DNA of 17,673 nucleotides from 2-02-FULL-46-13 sp036517235 (GCA_036517235.1 DATDXL010000051.1:1-17673); one strand, 5' to 3'. Positions 1-7,047 are shown, counted from the stretch's first letter. A program made the numbers and translations. The notes: a model not told the origin generated them from the letters alone.

Positions 1-1445
1 CAGGCGGTGCGGCTGTAACGGATCTCACTGGTTGTCAGCTCTTCGATAGAGCATCAGTCTTAAACACTGGTTCCAACGTTCCAACGACGCTTGACGGTAC
101 TGACATCTTTAGCTTTGACGCTCCCCTTACGATTCCAAAGGGAGTGGTGAAGACTTTGTCACTCAAGTGTGACGTCGCGACAGCAGGAACAGGCAACCAC
201 ATCTGGAGCGTGAACTCTGGCGACACATTCAATGCCACCGGCGTTACCTCAGGTAGTGATGTGACCGAAGATGTCGTTACGGGCAGTGCTGGTACTATGT
301 CAATCAACACAGGTTCCTTGGCAGTTTCCGTTGACTCATCGTCGCCGTCCTACACAATCGCGGCTGGTGGTTCAGCAGGTGTTACGGCGGGTGTACTCAA
401 TCTCCTTGCTACGAACGAGTCAATCAACCTCACCAAACTTGGTCTTAAACTGACCAATGTCGCGTCTTCATCGCCGACTGATCTCATCTCGGTGAGCATC
501 TACGACGGTGGAACGCTTGTTGGTACGGCCGTCTTTACCGGTGCGAACACTTCAGCTACTTCCACCTTGGATGTAATGGTGAACTTGCCGAAAGACACCG
601 ACAAGACCCTTACGGTCAAAGCTAGCCTCGCCGACATCGGCTCAAGCCAGCCTGGCACGGAGGGTCACCTCATCGCTATCGATCCTGAGAACGCAGAAGG
701 TAATGGTCTTGCTTCAGGTACGACCATTCAGTCTGGCGCCACGGCGGGAGTTGCAGGGGTACGCCTCTTCAATACCTTCCCGACACTTGCGCAAGACACA
801 CTTGGTTCAACAGGTCTCGCGGACGGTCGCCTCATCCGTTTCAAGGTAACGGCGAACAGCTCTGGTCCGGTTGGTATCTACCAGTTCAGCTTCAAGGTCG
901 CTACGACCTCGGCTACGGTAACCAACACGGGTCTCTACGCCTACACTGATTCCGCTTACTCTCAGCCAATCTCTGGCCAGGGTACAAGCGGTCAGATTGG
1001 TACAACGGTAGACCCGAGTGCTCAACAGACGAACACGACCTTCGAAATCGCTGCAGCTACAAGCCAGGTAACGATTCCGGCAGGCGCAACCTACTACTTC
1101 GAGCTTCGTGGCTCAGTAGCTGGTGTGACGACTGGTTCCTCGGTTGTTACTACGTTTGAAGGCGACAGCTCATACCCAGCTGGCCACACATTGCTCACGT
1201 CCTGTAACGCTGGTGTGGGTGTAGGAAGTGTTGTTTGTAACAGCACAAGCGGAAATGGTATCGCTTCTTCATCTCTCAGCGCGTTCGTAGCTTCTACGAC
1301 GGCGATTGATGCGGACACCAATGACAGCTTCATCTGGACGCCGAATGCCACGACCACGGTTGGCTTCACTGCCAATGACTGGACGAACGGCTACAGCATC
1401 CTCGGTCTGCCGTCATCGGGTATCATCCAGACTCGCTCCAACTAA
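1..1445 (+). CDS. Secreted/surface Ser-Thr-rich beta-sandwich-type protein, 5'-truncated by window edge
   Basis: The reading frame is open from base 3 and ends at TAA 1443-1445, so about 480 C-terminal residues are visible and the true start lies outside the window. The GTG at 144 is internal. The protein is rich in Thr, Ser, Gly, Val and Ala, with alternating hydrophobic/polar segments that look like stacked beta-sandwich domains. Repeated phrases such as AAGGSAGVTAGVLNLLAT and TSATSTLDVMVNLPKD resemble the large secreted surface proteins of Parcubacteria. The few cysteines (for example in GCQLF, LKCDV, SCNAG and VVCNS) could form disulfides outside the cell. No catalytic motif or C-terminal anchor is seen. 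The next two genes also encode exported proteins, which fits a cell-surface cluster. Role in an S-layer or adhesion is inference only. Confidence 0.75.
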   Translation, partial: GGAAVTDLTGCQLFDRASVLNTGSNVPTTLDGTDIFSFDAPLTIPKGVVKTLSLKCDVATAGTGNHIWSVNSGDTFNATGVTSGSDVTEDVVTGSAGTMSINTGSLAVSVDSSSPSYTIAAGGSAGVTAGVLNLLATNESINLTKLGLKLTNVASSSPTDLISVSIYDGGTLVGTAVFTGANTSATSTLDVMVNLPKDTDKTLTVKASLADIGSSQPGTEGHLIAIDPENAEGNGLASGTTIQSGATAGVAGVRLFNTFPTLAQDTLGSTGLADGRLIRFKVTANSSGPVGIYQFSFKVATTSATVTNTGLYAYTDSAYSQPISGQGTSGQIGTTVDPSAQQTNTTFEIAAATSQVTIPAGATYYFELRGSVAGVTTGSSVVTTFEGDSSYPAGHTLLTSCNAGVGVGSVVCNSTSGNGIASSSLSAFVASTTAIDADTNDSFIWTPNATTTVGFTANDWTNGYSILGLPSSGIIQTRSN

Positions 1446-1490
1446 GCCATCTTGTGACCAGTCGGTTTCTTAGCTGATTGGAGGCTTCAA

Positions 1491-1524
1491 CCCCGCCCTC
1501 CCTTGGAGGGCGGGGTTTTCGTTT
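1491..1524 (+). terminator. Rho-independent terminator
   Basis: CCCCGCCCTCC (1491-1501) pairs perfectly with GGAGGGCGGGG (1505-1515) across a 3-nt loop and is followed by TTTTCGTTT. It lies 46 nt after the stop of the truncated surface gene. Confidence 0.9.
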
Positions 1525-1597
1525 GGGTGTTTAAAGTATTTTAAAAAGTATGCGTTTTCAGCGCGATAGAATCGCCGGTTTTTTAGTTATCAACACC

Positions 1598-1686
1598 TTG
1601 ACAGACCAATCCTGTGCAGAGTGTTACTATTGATTAAAATAGTGAAGTGGTGGGTCGTCATTACTTCTGGGGGTTTTGATTATAAT
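1598..1686 (+). promoter_or_regulatory. Candidate promoter region for the surface-protein gene at 1717
   Basis: The intergenic region 1525-1716 is AT-rich and holds no ORF. TATAAT at 1681-1686, preceded by TTTTGAT, is the best -10 and would start a transcript near 1693, about 24 nt before the ATG. No good -35 is spaced 17 nt from it. TTGACA at 1598-1603 is a good -35, but its best -10 candidates (around 1623-1630) are spaced too far. Which element is used cannot be decided from sequence. Confidence 0.4.
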
Positions 1687-1716
1687 GGGTAAGGAAATTA
1701 TAAAATTAAAAAGAAG

Positions 1717-2811
1717 ATGAAATTAAAAGAAAAGAGTTTTTTTGGTTCAGTCACACATGTAGTGCTTACGTCGCTTGCGGTGGCGCTTGCAGTGGCGATG
1801 GTCGCGTATGCGTCAACCACTATTAGTACGGACATTAGTACCGACGGCAACTTGACAGTTACCGGCACATCAGGCCTCACGGGGGTAGTTACCATTACGG
1901 GCGCAGTCAAAGCTTATTCTGGCTTGACCGTTGGCACTGGTACAACCGTCAACACTCTTGACGGTACTATTTTGTTCAAGGCGCAAACATCTGATCCAAC
2001 TGGTGTAACAGAGGGTACCCTCTATTATAATTCCACGAGTAAAGTGTTGAAGCTGTTTGACGGCACTAACTGGTTTACGACAGGTACTACCACAAGCGGC
2101 ATTAGTCTAAGTGGCGCTCGCCTTCAGCTTGCCGATTTGGCCACCCAGTATCTCGCGCTCGGTACGACAACCCAACAAGGTCTCTCGATGGTGACACTTG
2201 AAGCGACCTCAACAGCAGCCATTCCGCTTTCGTTGGTGGCACGGAATAGCCAAACTGCCGACATTCTTGACGTACTTAGTGCAGGTAGCGCGAAACTTCT
2301 CTACATAAACGCCTCTGGCGGACTCTTCGGTTCGAGCACGTTGCAGGTTACTGGCGCGGTTACCACGTATGGTGCTACCACTCTGGGTGATGCAGCGGGG
2401 GATACGGTTACCTTAACTGGCAACGCATCGGCACTTGGGACGCTTAACGTTACCGGTCTCACCACGCTGGGGTTTGCTTCTACCTCTGCTCTGTCTCTTA
2501 ATGGCACAACCGCCAACTTGATGGTCAATGGTATGGCGACCACTACGGCTTCTACGGGAGACTTTGGCACCATGGGAAAGATTGGTGCGGGGACAACTAC
2601 CCCTACTACGTTGGAGTTAAGCGCGGAAGGTTCAGCAACTACCACAATTGGCGCATTCTCTACCACGGCTCTCACCGGTGGCTGTATTCAGCTTGAAGCT
2701 ACCGACGGTAACATGTACCGCATGTATCTCAATGCAACTGATGTGGCTACCACAACCTCAACTGGCCATCAGGGCATTGTCGCGATTTGGGAATTGGGTT
2801 CTTGTAAGTAA
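1717..2811 (+). CDS. Exported repeat-rich surface protein (fibre/adhesin-like)
   Basis: This is a 364-aa protein. Residues 1-33 form an export signal or membrane anchor: a basic start (MKLKEK), then a hydrophobic run through SLAVALAVAMVAYAS. The rest is made of short Thr/Ser/Gly repeats of the type TLNVTGLTTLGFAST and VTLTGNASALG, which look like a beta-helical or tail-fibre-like fold. One middle segment (GTLYYNSTSKVLKLFDGTNWFTTG) is a recognisable phage-fibre/adhesin-type module. The C-terminal part carries two cysteines (GGCIQLEA, ELGSCK). The start is the only ATG before the signal and has a purine-rich AAAAAGAAG just upstream. The peptidoglycan-binding gene follows 34 nt downstream. A structural surface role is inferred from composition. 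Confidence 0.75.
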   Translation: MKLKEKSFFGSVTHVVLTSLAVALAVAMVAYASTTISTDISTDGNLTVTGTSGLTGVVTITGAVKAYSGLTVGTGTTVNTLDGTILFKAQTSDPTGVTEGTLYYNSTSKVLKLFDGTNWFTTGTTTSGISLSGARLQLADLATQYLALGTTTQQGLSMVTLEATSTAAIPLSLVARNSQTADILDVLSAGSAKLLYINASGGLFGSSTLQVTGAVTTYGATTLGDAAGDTVTLTGNASALGTLNVTGLTTLGFASTSALSLNGTTANLMVNGMATTTASTGDFGTMGKIGAGTTTPTTLELSAEGSATTTIGAFSTTALTGGCIQLEATDGNMYRMYLNATDVATTTSTGHQGIVAIWELGSCK

Positions 2812-2841
2812 AGCCTTTATCAAGTTAGTTAAAAAGGCTTT
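2810..2841 (+). promoter_or_regulatory. Intergenic hairpin covering the next gene's ribosome-binding site
   Basis: AAAGCCTTT (2810-2818) pairs with AAAGGCTTT (2833-2841) over a 14-nt loop. The left arm includes the last bases of the upstream stop codon. The right arm contains the AAAGG that would act as Shine-Dalgarno for the ATG at 2846. There is no T-run, so it looks more like a translational control or mRNA-processing hairpin than a terminator. Confidence 0.5.
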
Positions 2842-2845
2842 ATAC

Positions 2846-3919
2846 ATGAAAAAATATTTATTCGTCATAGCGATACTTATCGCAACGCCACTTGTGGGTT
2901 TTGCGGCATTTAACAGTGTCTCGCTCACTGATACCGCGATTATAAGTGTCGGAGGAGTAAGTCTGACCATTGTTTCAGGCTCTGCCTCTGTGGTTGAATC
3001 AATCACTGTAAGCAGCGCGAGTTTCAGCGTCGTGCTGCAAAACAGTTCTGACATCACCGTCAAATCCACCAACCGCTATACGCTCAACTATTCGGCCTCA
3101 CCTTCCACCGGCAACTACTCGGCTATTAAAGAGTGCACCTCAAGCTACTCATCTCTTCAACTTGCTTCGGGAGACACTTCTACCATTACCATCACGGTCA
3201 CTCCCGACACGGGCACCACCTGTACTGGTGGTGGAGGTAGTACTCCTGTAGGCGGCGGCGGAGGCGGAGGAGGAGGCGGTACCTATACGTACACGCCTCC
3301 GGCGGCAACAACTCCGACCACTCTTTCTGTTACGGATTTAGAGCAGCAGGTGGCGCAGTTGCAGGCACAGGCCGCCGCTCTTGCCGGCTTGTCATTCACG
3401 AGAGACCTTAAAATGGGGGCGACCGGAAACGACGTGCGAGAACTGCAGAAGTTCTTGAATAATGCTGGATTCCGCGTCGCAGAAAGCGGTTCAGGGTCTC
3501 CGGGAAACGAAACGTCATATTTCGGTCGTGCAACCCAAAGCGCACTCTCAAGATATCAGAAAAGCGTTGGTCTACCCGCGACTGGGTTTTTCGGTCCTAT
3601 GTCGAGGAGTAAAATTGGAGCCGTAGGTGTGCCAGCAGTAACTCCTTCACCGTTATTGCCGACACCGGGCACCACGTTCACCAGACCCCTTGGTTTCGGC
3701 TCGCAAGGCGCGGATGTTTCGGCGCTTCAGAGTTTTCTCTCTTCGTACGGTGATGTTTATCCGGAAAAGATAGTTTCAGGATATTACGGGAAACTCACTG
3801 AGAGGGCTGTGCAGAAGTTCCAGGAACAAAATGGAATTGCACAGCCGGGGAATCCTGGGTATGGTGCCGTTGGTCCTAAGACGAGAGCCAAACTTAATCA
3901 GCTCTTGGGAAGCAACTAG
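2846..3919 (+). CDS. Secreted protein with two peptidoglycan-binding domains
   Basis: This is a 357-aa protein. Residues 1-20 (MKKYLFVIAILIATPLVGFA) are a signal peptide. Residues 22-125 form a beta-rich domain with two cysteines. Residues 128-146 are a Gly-rich linker. Residues 163-182 (LEQQVAQLQAQAAALAG) are a short coiled coil. Two PG_binding_1-type domains follow, at about 184-258 (GNDVRELQKFLNNAGF...YFGRATQSALSRYQ) and 278-355 (GADVSALQSFLSS...YYGKLTERAVQKFQ). The family binds cell-wall peptidoglycan through such three-helix modules, so the protein probably anchors to the wall and displays its N-terminal domain. An upstream extension of the frame to 2648 overlaps the preceding gene and lacks a signal peptide. 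The ATG at 2846 starts the signal peptide and has AAAGG 8 nt upstream. It is probably cotranscribed with 1717-2811. Confidence 0.9.
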   Translation: MKKYLFVIAILIATPLVGFAAFNSVSLTDTAIISVGGVSLTIVSGSASVVESITVSSASFSVVLQNSSDITVKSTNRYTLNYSASPSTGNYSAIKECTSSYSSLQLASGDTSTITITVTPDTGTTCTGGGGSTPVGGGGGGGGGGTYTYTPPAATTPTTLSVTDLEQQVAQLQAQAAALAGLSFTRDLKMGATGNDVRELQKFLNNAGFRVAESGSGSPGNETSYFGRATQSALSRYQKSVGLPATGFFGPMSRSKIGAVGVPAVTPSPLLPTPGTTFTRPLGFGSQGADVSALQSFLSSYGDVYPEKIVSGYYGKLTERAVQKFQEQNGIAQPGNPGYGAVGPKTRAKLNQLLGSN

Positions 3920-3949
3920 AAAATACCAAAATACTTTTCCGAAATACGC

Positions 3950-3991
3950 AAAACCGCCTCGTCCCGAAAAGGGTAGGCGGTTTTGTTTTTT
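3950..3991 (+). terminator. Rho-independent terminator
   Basis: AAAACCGCC and GGCGGTTTT pair across an inner CCC/GGG stem (loop GAAAA), followed by GTTTTTTCG. It ends the surface-protein cluster. Confidence 0.9.
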
Positions 3992-4004
3992 CGTTATTCT
4001 GTTT

Positions 4005-4080
4005 AGTTAACCTTCAAGGGTGACACTGTGGAGAGCCACTCCTGCCACTTTTCTTGGGGTGTCATCCCATATGGTTAACT
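4005..4080. repeat. Intergenic imperfect inverted repeat
   Basis: AGTTAACC (4005-4012) plus GGGTGACAC (4018-4026) are mirrored by GTGTCATCCC (4059-4068) plus GGTTAACT (4073-4080). Together they make a long hairpin with one small internal loop and one bulge. It lies between the terminator and the promoter at 4091 and matches no coding signal. Confidence 0.6.
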
Positions 4081-4090
4081 GTACATATTC

Positions 4091-4119
4091 TTGGAATACA
4101 CTCCTTTTTTGCGTATACT
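4091..4119 (+). promoter_or_regulatory. Sigma70-type promoter giving a leaderless mRNA
   Basis: TTGGAA (4091-4096), a 17-nt spacer and TATACT (4114-4119). The expected start of transcription is about 7 nt after the -10, which is the A of the ATG at 4126. No Shine-Dalgarno precedes that ATG. Confidence 0.7.
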
Positions 4120-4125
4120 AGGCAC

Positions 4126-4842
4126 ATGCAAGAAGAAAGTAATATCCCACAGAAGAGCAAGAGGTCACGGGTTACTGGTTCTATAATCGTCATTCTGATT
4201 ATCGTGTTTGCCGGCTGGTATGTCTATAACAAAGAGTTTCGTTTGAGTCCCAGTGGAGGGGATTCAAGCAACTTAGCGACAAGCACGATAAACGTAGGAG
4301 GAGTGACTATAGAGACCCCGGGGGGCGGAGGTGGAACCATCGAGCAGGTTCCCATACCGGATAAAAATACCATCGGTCCACCCCCACGTCTTGATCGCAA
4401 AGTCTCATTCCCTGCTTCTTTTCCGGAGGAAGCGAGGCTTGTGTGGCAGCAGAAGGTTGACGTTTTCAAGAGCGCATTGGCCAAGGATCCTCATTCGTAT
4501 GGAGACTGGATAAACCTCGGGCTCATGTGGCAGACGGTCAATGATTTTGAGGGAGCAAAGCAGGCCTGGACGTATGCGACAAAAATAGCCCCGACTGTTT
4601 CGACGGCATTCGGAAATCTCGGGTTTCTCTATGGGTATCAGCTACATGATACGGTTAAGGGAGAATCAAATTTCAAGAAAGCCCTTTCTATTGATCCCAC
4701 CGCGCTCTACCTTTACCAGCAGACCTTTGAGTTCTATCGCGATGTGTTGAAAGACCCAGACAAGGCCCGGGCTCTCGCAGAGCAGGGGAGGCAGAGTACT
4801 GGAAACGATGCCTACTTTGATCGCTTATTAGCAACACTCTAG
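4126..4842 (+). CDS. Membrane-anchored TPR-repeat protein
   Basis: This is a 238-aa protein. Residues 1-16 are charged (MQEESNIPQKSKRSRV) and residues 17-35 (TGSIIVILIIVFAGWYVY) form one membrane helix, so the C-terminal part probably faces outside. A Gly/Pro linker with GGGGG follows. The C-terminal half, from about residue 115 on, has TPR-like helix pairs (SYGDWINLGLMWQTVNDFEGAKQAWTYATKIAP; AFGNLGFLYGYQ...AESNFKKALSIDP-like; DPDKARALAEQG). TPRs act as protein-interaction scaffolds. The start at 4126 fits the promoter. Extending to 4054 would run upstream of the transcript start. The 45-aa membrane peptide begins 4 nt after the stop, so the two genes form an operon. The partner is unknown. 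Confidence 0.85.
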   Translation: MQEESNIPQKSKRSRVTGSIIVILIIVFAGWYVYNKEFRLSPSGGDSSNLATSTINVGGVTIETPGGGGGTIEQVPIPDKNTIGPPPRLDRKVSFPASFPEEARLVWQQKVDVFKSALAKDPHSYGDWINLGLMWQTVNDFEGAKQAWTYATKIAPTVSTAFGNLGFLYGYQLHDTVKGESNFKKALSIDPTALYLYQQTFEFYRDVLKDPDKARALAEQGRQSTGNDAYFDRLLATL

Positions 4843-4846
4843 CGGT

Positions 4847-4984
4847 ATGAAGGAGAAGTGGAGAGGATTTTTGAGATTATTTGATACCACCTTTTTCAAG
4901 ATGGCCTTTCAATTTTTATTGATTGTCTGTATTGCCTTCATTCTTCTTCTACTCACGGGATGGTACGAAGTCTCCGGTCAATAA
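4847..4984 (+). CDS. Small single-pass membrane protein (45 aa)
   Basis: MKEKWRGFLRLFDTTFFKMA is followed by the hydrophobic run FQFLLIVCIAFILLLLTGWY and a short tail EVSGQ, then TAA. It starts 4 nt after the TPR gene's stop. GGTATGAAGGAG offers no clear upstream Shine-Dalgarno, so translational coupling is likely. The basic N-terminus and single helix predict a cytoplasmic N-terminus. No family is recognised. The reading frame, the membrane helix and the tight spacing all support a real gene. Confidence 0.65.
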   Translation: MKEKWRGFLRLFDTTFFKMAFQFLLIVCIAFILLLLTGWYEVSGQ

Positions 4985-5008
4985 TTCTTTGTTTTCCACC
5001 CCCCCATC

Positions 5009-5048
5009 CATGTTTAATAATTATACGTACGTATAATTATTAAACATG
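5009..5048. repeat. 40-bp perfect palindrome (operator-like copy 1)
   Basis: The half CATGTTTAATAATTATACGT is followed by its exact reverse complement. The core 5018-5039 matches the palindrome at 5683-5704 at 19 of 22 positions. It lies just beyond the 3' end of the minus-strand regulator gene and has no T-run. It could be an operator, a DNA cruciform, or one end of a small unit carrying that gene. Confidence 0.85.
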
Positions 5049-5086
5049 CGGTCATAGGGCTGGTCCATCATTGTTAAGACTATCCT

Positions 5087-5659
5087 TCAGATACCAAAGT
5101 GCGCACGGATGTTTTTATCATTTCCGATTGAATTGCAAATCAAGACTCGGAGTTCGCTGTCTCTCAATTCAAAGAAGGACTTCAAGAATTTAATCTCAGG
5201 TTGGCAATCGTAAGGGTACACCCACGCGCTCTTTTGGAGATAGATGAATCCGAATTTTTGTAATAGAGAGCGTAATGCGTTGCGCGCTGCCGTTTTTCTG
5301 TTGTTGATATCGAACATCACAACGAACCATCTGCCATGCCACGGTTTCACCTTCTTCTTTTCAAATGCCGATTGGAGGTTTTTCAGGTGGACGAGACGCT
5401 CTGCTTCCGGTGTTAACATGAGAGCTGTTTTCCCATGTTTGTATTCGACCACGAGCAACCCTCGCTTCTTAAGCGAGTAAAATGAATTTCTTATTTTTCT
5501 GGCACTTAGACGCTCGGTATGCTTTTGAGCAGCTTGAATGACGAATCCGATCATCGCGAGTGGGGGAGCAGACACTGCAAATGTCGCTATGCCGATTTCT
5601 GCCAGCAGATATAACAAGTCGTTTTCTATCACCCGCCTCCTTATTTTTTTCAGCATCAT
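5087..5659 (-). CDS. PaaX-family-like regulator: winged-helix plus Cas2-like domain
   Basis: This is a 190-aa protein. Residues 10-92 resemble the winged-helix part of the PaaX-like family common in Candidate Phyla Radiation genomes, ending in KKRGLLVVEYKHGKTALMLTPEAERLV. Residues 105-190 form a Cas2-like ferredoxin domain: WHGRWFVVMFDINNRKTAARNALRSL (with Asp117 where Cas2 has its Asp), then KFGFIYLQKSAWVYPYDC and the family's C-terminal AHFGI. The stretch 22-43 is unusually hydrophobic and might touch the membrane. No CRISPR array or other cas gene is nearby, so adaptation is unlikely. PaaX-type proteins are DNA-binding repressors. A palindrome sits just upstream of the start (5675-5712) and a near copy downstream (5009-5048), which suggests autoregulation. 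The second Met is an equally possible start. Confidence 0.8.
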   Translation of the reverse strand: MMLKKIRRRVIENDLLYLLAEIGIATFAVSAPPLAMIGFVIQAAQKHTERLSARKIRNSFYSLKKRGLLVVEYKHGKTALMLTPEAERLVHLKNLQSAFEKKKVKPWHGRWFVVMFDINNRKTAARNALRSLLQKFGFIYLQKSAWVYPYDCQPEIKFLKSFFELRDSELRVLICNSIGNDKNIRAHFGI

Positions 5660-5674
5660 ATCTTCTTTTACCCA

Positions 5675-5712
5675 ATACTTACTAATTGTACATACGGATA
5701 ATTAGTAAGTAT
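5675..5712. repeat. Imperfect palindrome (operator-like copy 2)
   Basis: ATACTTACTAATT (5675-5687) is the exact reverse complement of AATTAGTAAGTAT (5700-5712). The centre TTGTACATACGGATAA matches TTATACGTACGTATAA of the 5009-5048 palindrome at 13 of 16 positions. It lies between the divergent regulator gene and the rplJ promoter, so it could control either. Confidence 0.75.
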
Positions 5713-5739
5713 AGCAGAAAGCGAGAAGGACGGCGTGGC

Positions 5740-5768
5740 TTGACTCTAAAAGACAGAAGCGTTAGGAT
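5740..5768 (+). promoter_or_regulatory. Promoter of the rplJL operon
   Basis: TTGACT (5740-5745), a 17-nt spacer, then TAGGAT (5763-5768). Transcription would start near 5775, right at the front of the L10-leader RNA. Confidence 0.65.
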
Positions 5769-5774
5769 ATCTGT

Positions 5775-5886
5775 ACCCAAAGAACGTAGGTGGCCGAGAC
5801 AAAACGGCATAAAACCTGCAGAGGGTCGAATCTTCTCTGAAGAGAAGAAACACTTTGGGACTGTTACAGGTCCTATTTTTATTTAA
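5775..5886 (+). ncRNA. Ribosomal protein L10 leader (autoregulatory mRNA element)
   Basis: The core ACGTAGGTGGC ... AACGGCATAAAACCTGCAGAGG has the conserved sequence order of bacterial L10 leaders, which bind the L10(L12)n complex to repress rplJL. Downstream are the hairpin TCTTCTC/GAGAAGA and then GGGAC/GGTCC followed by TATTTTTATTT, which could act as an attenuator immediately before rplJ. The short plus-strand frame across this region (5686-5886) is not taken as a gene. Confidence 0.75.
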
Positions 5887-5889
5887 TCA

Positions 5890-6378
5890 ATGGCAAAGAG
5901 CAAAGCACAAAAACAGGAAAGTCTGAAAGAGATCGCCGAAATTATCAAAACGGCAACCGCGGTAGTATTCGCCGGTTTTGACAAGTTGACGGTCGGAGAG
6001 GTCACTGAAGCAAGAAGAGCCATGCGCGCTTCGGGGGTACGTCTTTTGACGGTCAAAAAGACACTTCTCAGCAAGGTGCTGAAAGAGAGCACGTACGCCG
6101 TTTCGCCGGAGTTTCCGGGAAAAGTCGCGTTAGCATATAGCCAAGATCTCCTTGCTCCTGCACGGGAAGTATTAACTGCGGGCAAGAAGTTGGAGGAAAA
6201 ACTCTCGATTCTTGGAGGTTTGTTCGAAGGGGTATATACCGACAAGGAGAAAATGACTACGATTGCGCTCATCCCTTCTCGGGAGGTGCTTCTGGGTCAG
6301 TTCGTCAATCTCATCAACTCTCCCATTCAAGGTTTGGTCATCGGGCTGGATGCGATCGCTAAGAAGAAGACAGCTTAA
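5890..6378 (+). CDS. rplJ: 50S ribosomal protein L10
   Basis: This is a 162-aa protein, close to the usual 160-175 aa. The N-terminal half has the L10 fold signature, with KAQKQESLKEIAEIIKTATAVVFAGF, then the TVGEVTEARRAMRASGVRLLTVKKTLLSKVL rRNA-binding region. The C-terminal helix (PIQGLVIGLDAIAKKK) is the stalk arm that carries L7/L12 dimers. The protein forms the base of the ribosomal stalk that recruits translation GTPases. The ATG at 5890 gives the standard MAKSKAQK start and has no clear Shine-Dalgarno (upstream TATTTTTATTTAATCA), as is common for this kind of genome. rplL follows 16 nt downstream. Regulation is probably through the L10 leader. Confidence 0.97.
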   Translation: MAKSKAQKQESLKEIAEIIKTATAVVFAGFDKLTVGEVTEARRAMRASGVRLLTVKKTLLSKVLKESTYAVSPEFPGKVALAYSQDLLAPAREVLTAGKKLEEKLSILGGLFEGVYTDKEKMTTIALIPSREVLLGQFVNLINSPIQGLVIGLDAIAKKKTA

Positions 6379-6394
6379 TAAATAATAAAAAAGT

Positions 6395-6796
6395 ATGGCA
6401 GATGAAATAAAACAAGAGACAGTCGAGACTCCCGCAAAGTTTAAGTCAATAGTGGACGCTGTTGAGCAGATGAGCGTTCTCGACCTGAATGAGCTGGTGA
6501 AATTCCTTGAAAAGAAGTTCGGAGTTTCAGCTGCGGCGGTTGCGGTGGCTGCGCCGGGTGCTGGGGTAGCGGCGGGTGAGGAAAAGACGGCATTCACCGC
6601 CGAGCTTACTGATGGTGGAGCTACGAAAATCGCGGTCATCAAGATAGTCAAGGAAGTCCTTGCGCTTGGTCTTAAGGAGGCGAAAGACCTCGTTGACGGA
6701 GCGCCGAAGGTGCTCAAGGAAGGAATGAAGAAAGCGGAGGCAGAGGAACTCAAGAAAAGAATCGAAGCCGCCGGCGGTAAAGTAGCTTTGAAGTAA
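6395..6796 (+). CDS. rplL: 50S ribosomal protein L7/L12
   Basis: This is a 133-aa protein, slightly longer than the typical 120-130. The N-terminal dimerisation domain (residues about 10-45, SIVDAVEQMSVLDLNELVKFLEKKFGVSA) is followed by an Ala/Gly hinge (AVAVAAPGAGVAAG). The globular C-terminal domain has KTAFTAELTDGGATKIAVIKIVKEVLALGLKEAKDLVDGAPKVLKEG and ends AAGGKVALK. It forms the mobile stalk that recruits EF-Tu and EF-G. The end of the gene is unusual. The last 14 coding bases form a perfect hairpin with the sequence just after the stop (6781-6794 with 6798-6811). A second copy of the AGGKVALK-stop coding sequence lies 175 bp further on. Confidence 0.97.
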   Translation: MADEIKQETVETPAKFKSIVDAVEQMSVLDLNELVKFLEKKFGVSAAAVAVAAPGAGVAAGEEKTAFTAELTDGGATKIAVIKIVKEVLALGLKEAKDLVDGAPKVLKEGMKKAEAEELKKRIEAAGGKVALK

Positions 6797-6998
6797 GACT
6801 TCAAAGCTACTCGCCGGCTTGGGAAAGGGTTGGGGAACGGGAGTTCCCCGTGTCGGAGAGCAGCGACCGAGCGAAGAGCGAGGAAGTGCTGAGCCTAGTA
6901 GGGCGAACGCGCCGAGTCCTCGAGTGAGCGCTCAGAACCGAGGGTTCTCAGGGAGGAGCGAAGCTACGAAGGCTGGTGGAAAAGTAGCATTGAAATAA
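6797..6998 (+). other. GC-rich insert ending in a second rplL 3'-end copy
   Basis: Bases 6797-6971 contain no credible ORF. They hold a right arm complementary to the rplL end, the hairpin GGGGAAC/GTTCCCC and purine-rich GAGCGA-type strings. Bases 6972-6998 repeat the rplL end 6770-6796 at 22 of 27 positions. All five differences are third-codon-position changes that leave AGGKVALK-stop unchanged. This looks like an insertion at the rplL 3' end that regenerated the coding end, or a relic of another rplL allele. Confidence 0.6.
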
Positions 6999-7019
6999 TC
7001 AGACCACTCCTAAACAGAA

Positions 7020-7047
7020 AGCCCCCGCAAATTGGCGGGGGCTTTGG
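7020..7047 (+). terminator. Terminator of the rplJL operon
   Basis: AGCCCCCGC (7020-7028) pairs with GCGGGGGCT (7035-7043) over AAATTG, followed by TTGG. The T-run is short but the stem is very strong. Confidence 0.8.

Noticed and set aside
2648..2845. N-terminal extension of the peptidoglycan-binding protein
   Set aside because: It overlaps the previous gene out of frame, while ATG 2846 begins a clear signal peptide.
5087..5659. Cas2 of a CRISPR system
   Set aside because: No repeats, no cas1 and a PaaX-type winged-helix N-terminus; it is the Cas2-fold domain of a regulator.
5686..5886. Plus-strand 66-aa frame before rplJ
   Set aside because: It starts inside the palindrome and runs through the L10-leader RNA; composition follows RNA structure, not a protein.
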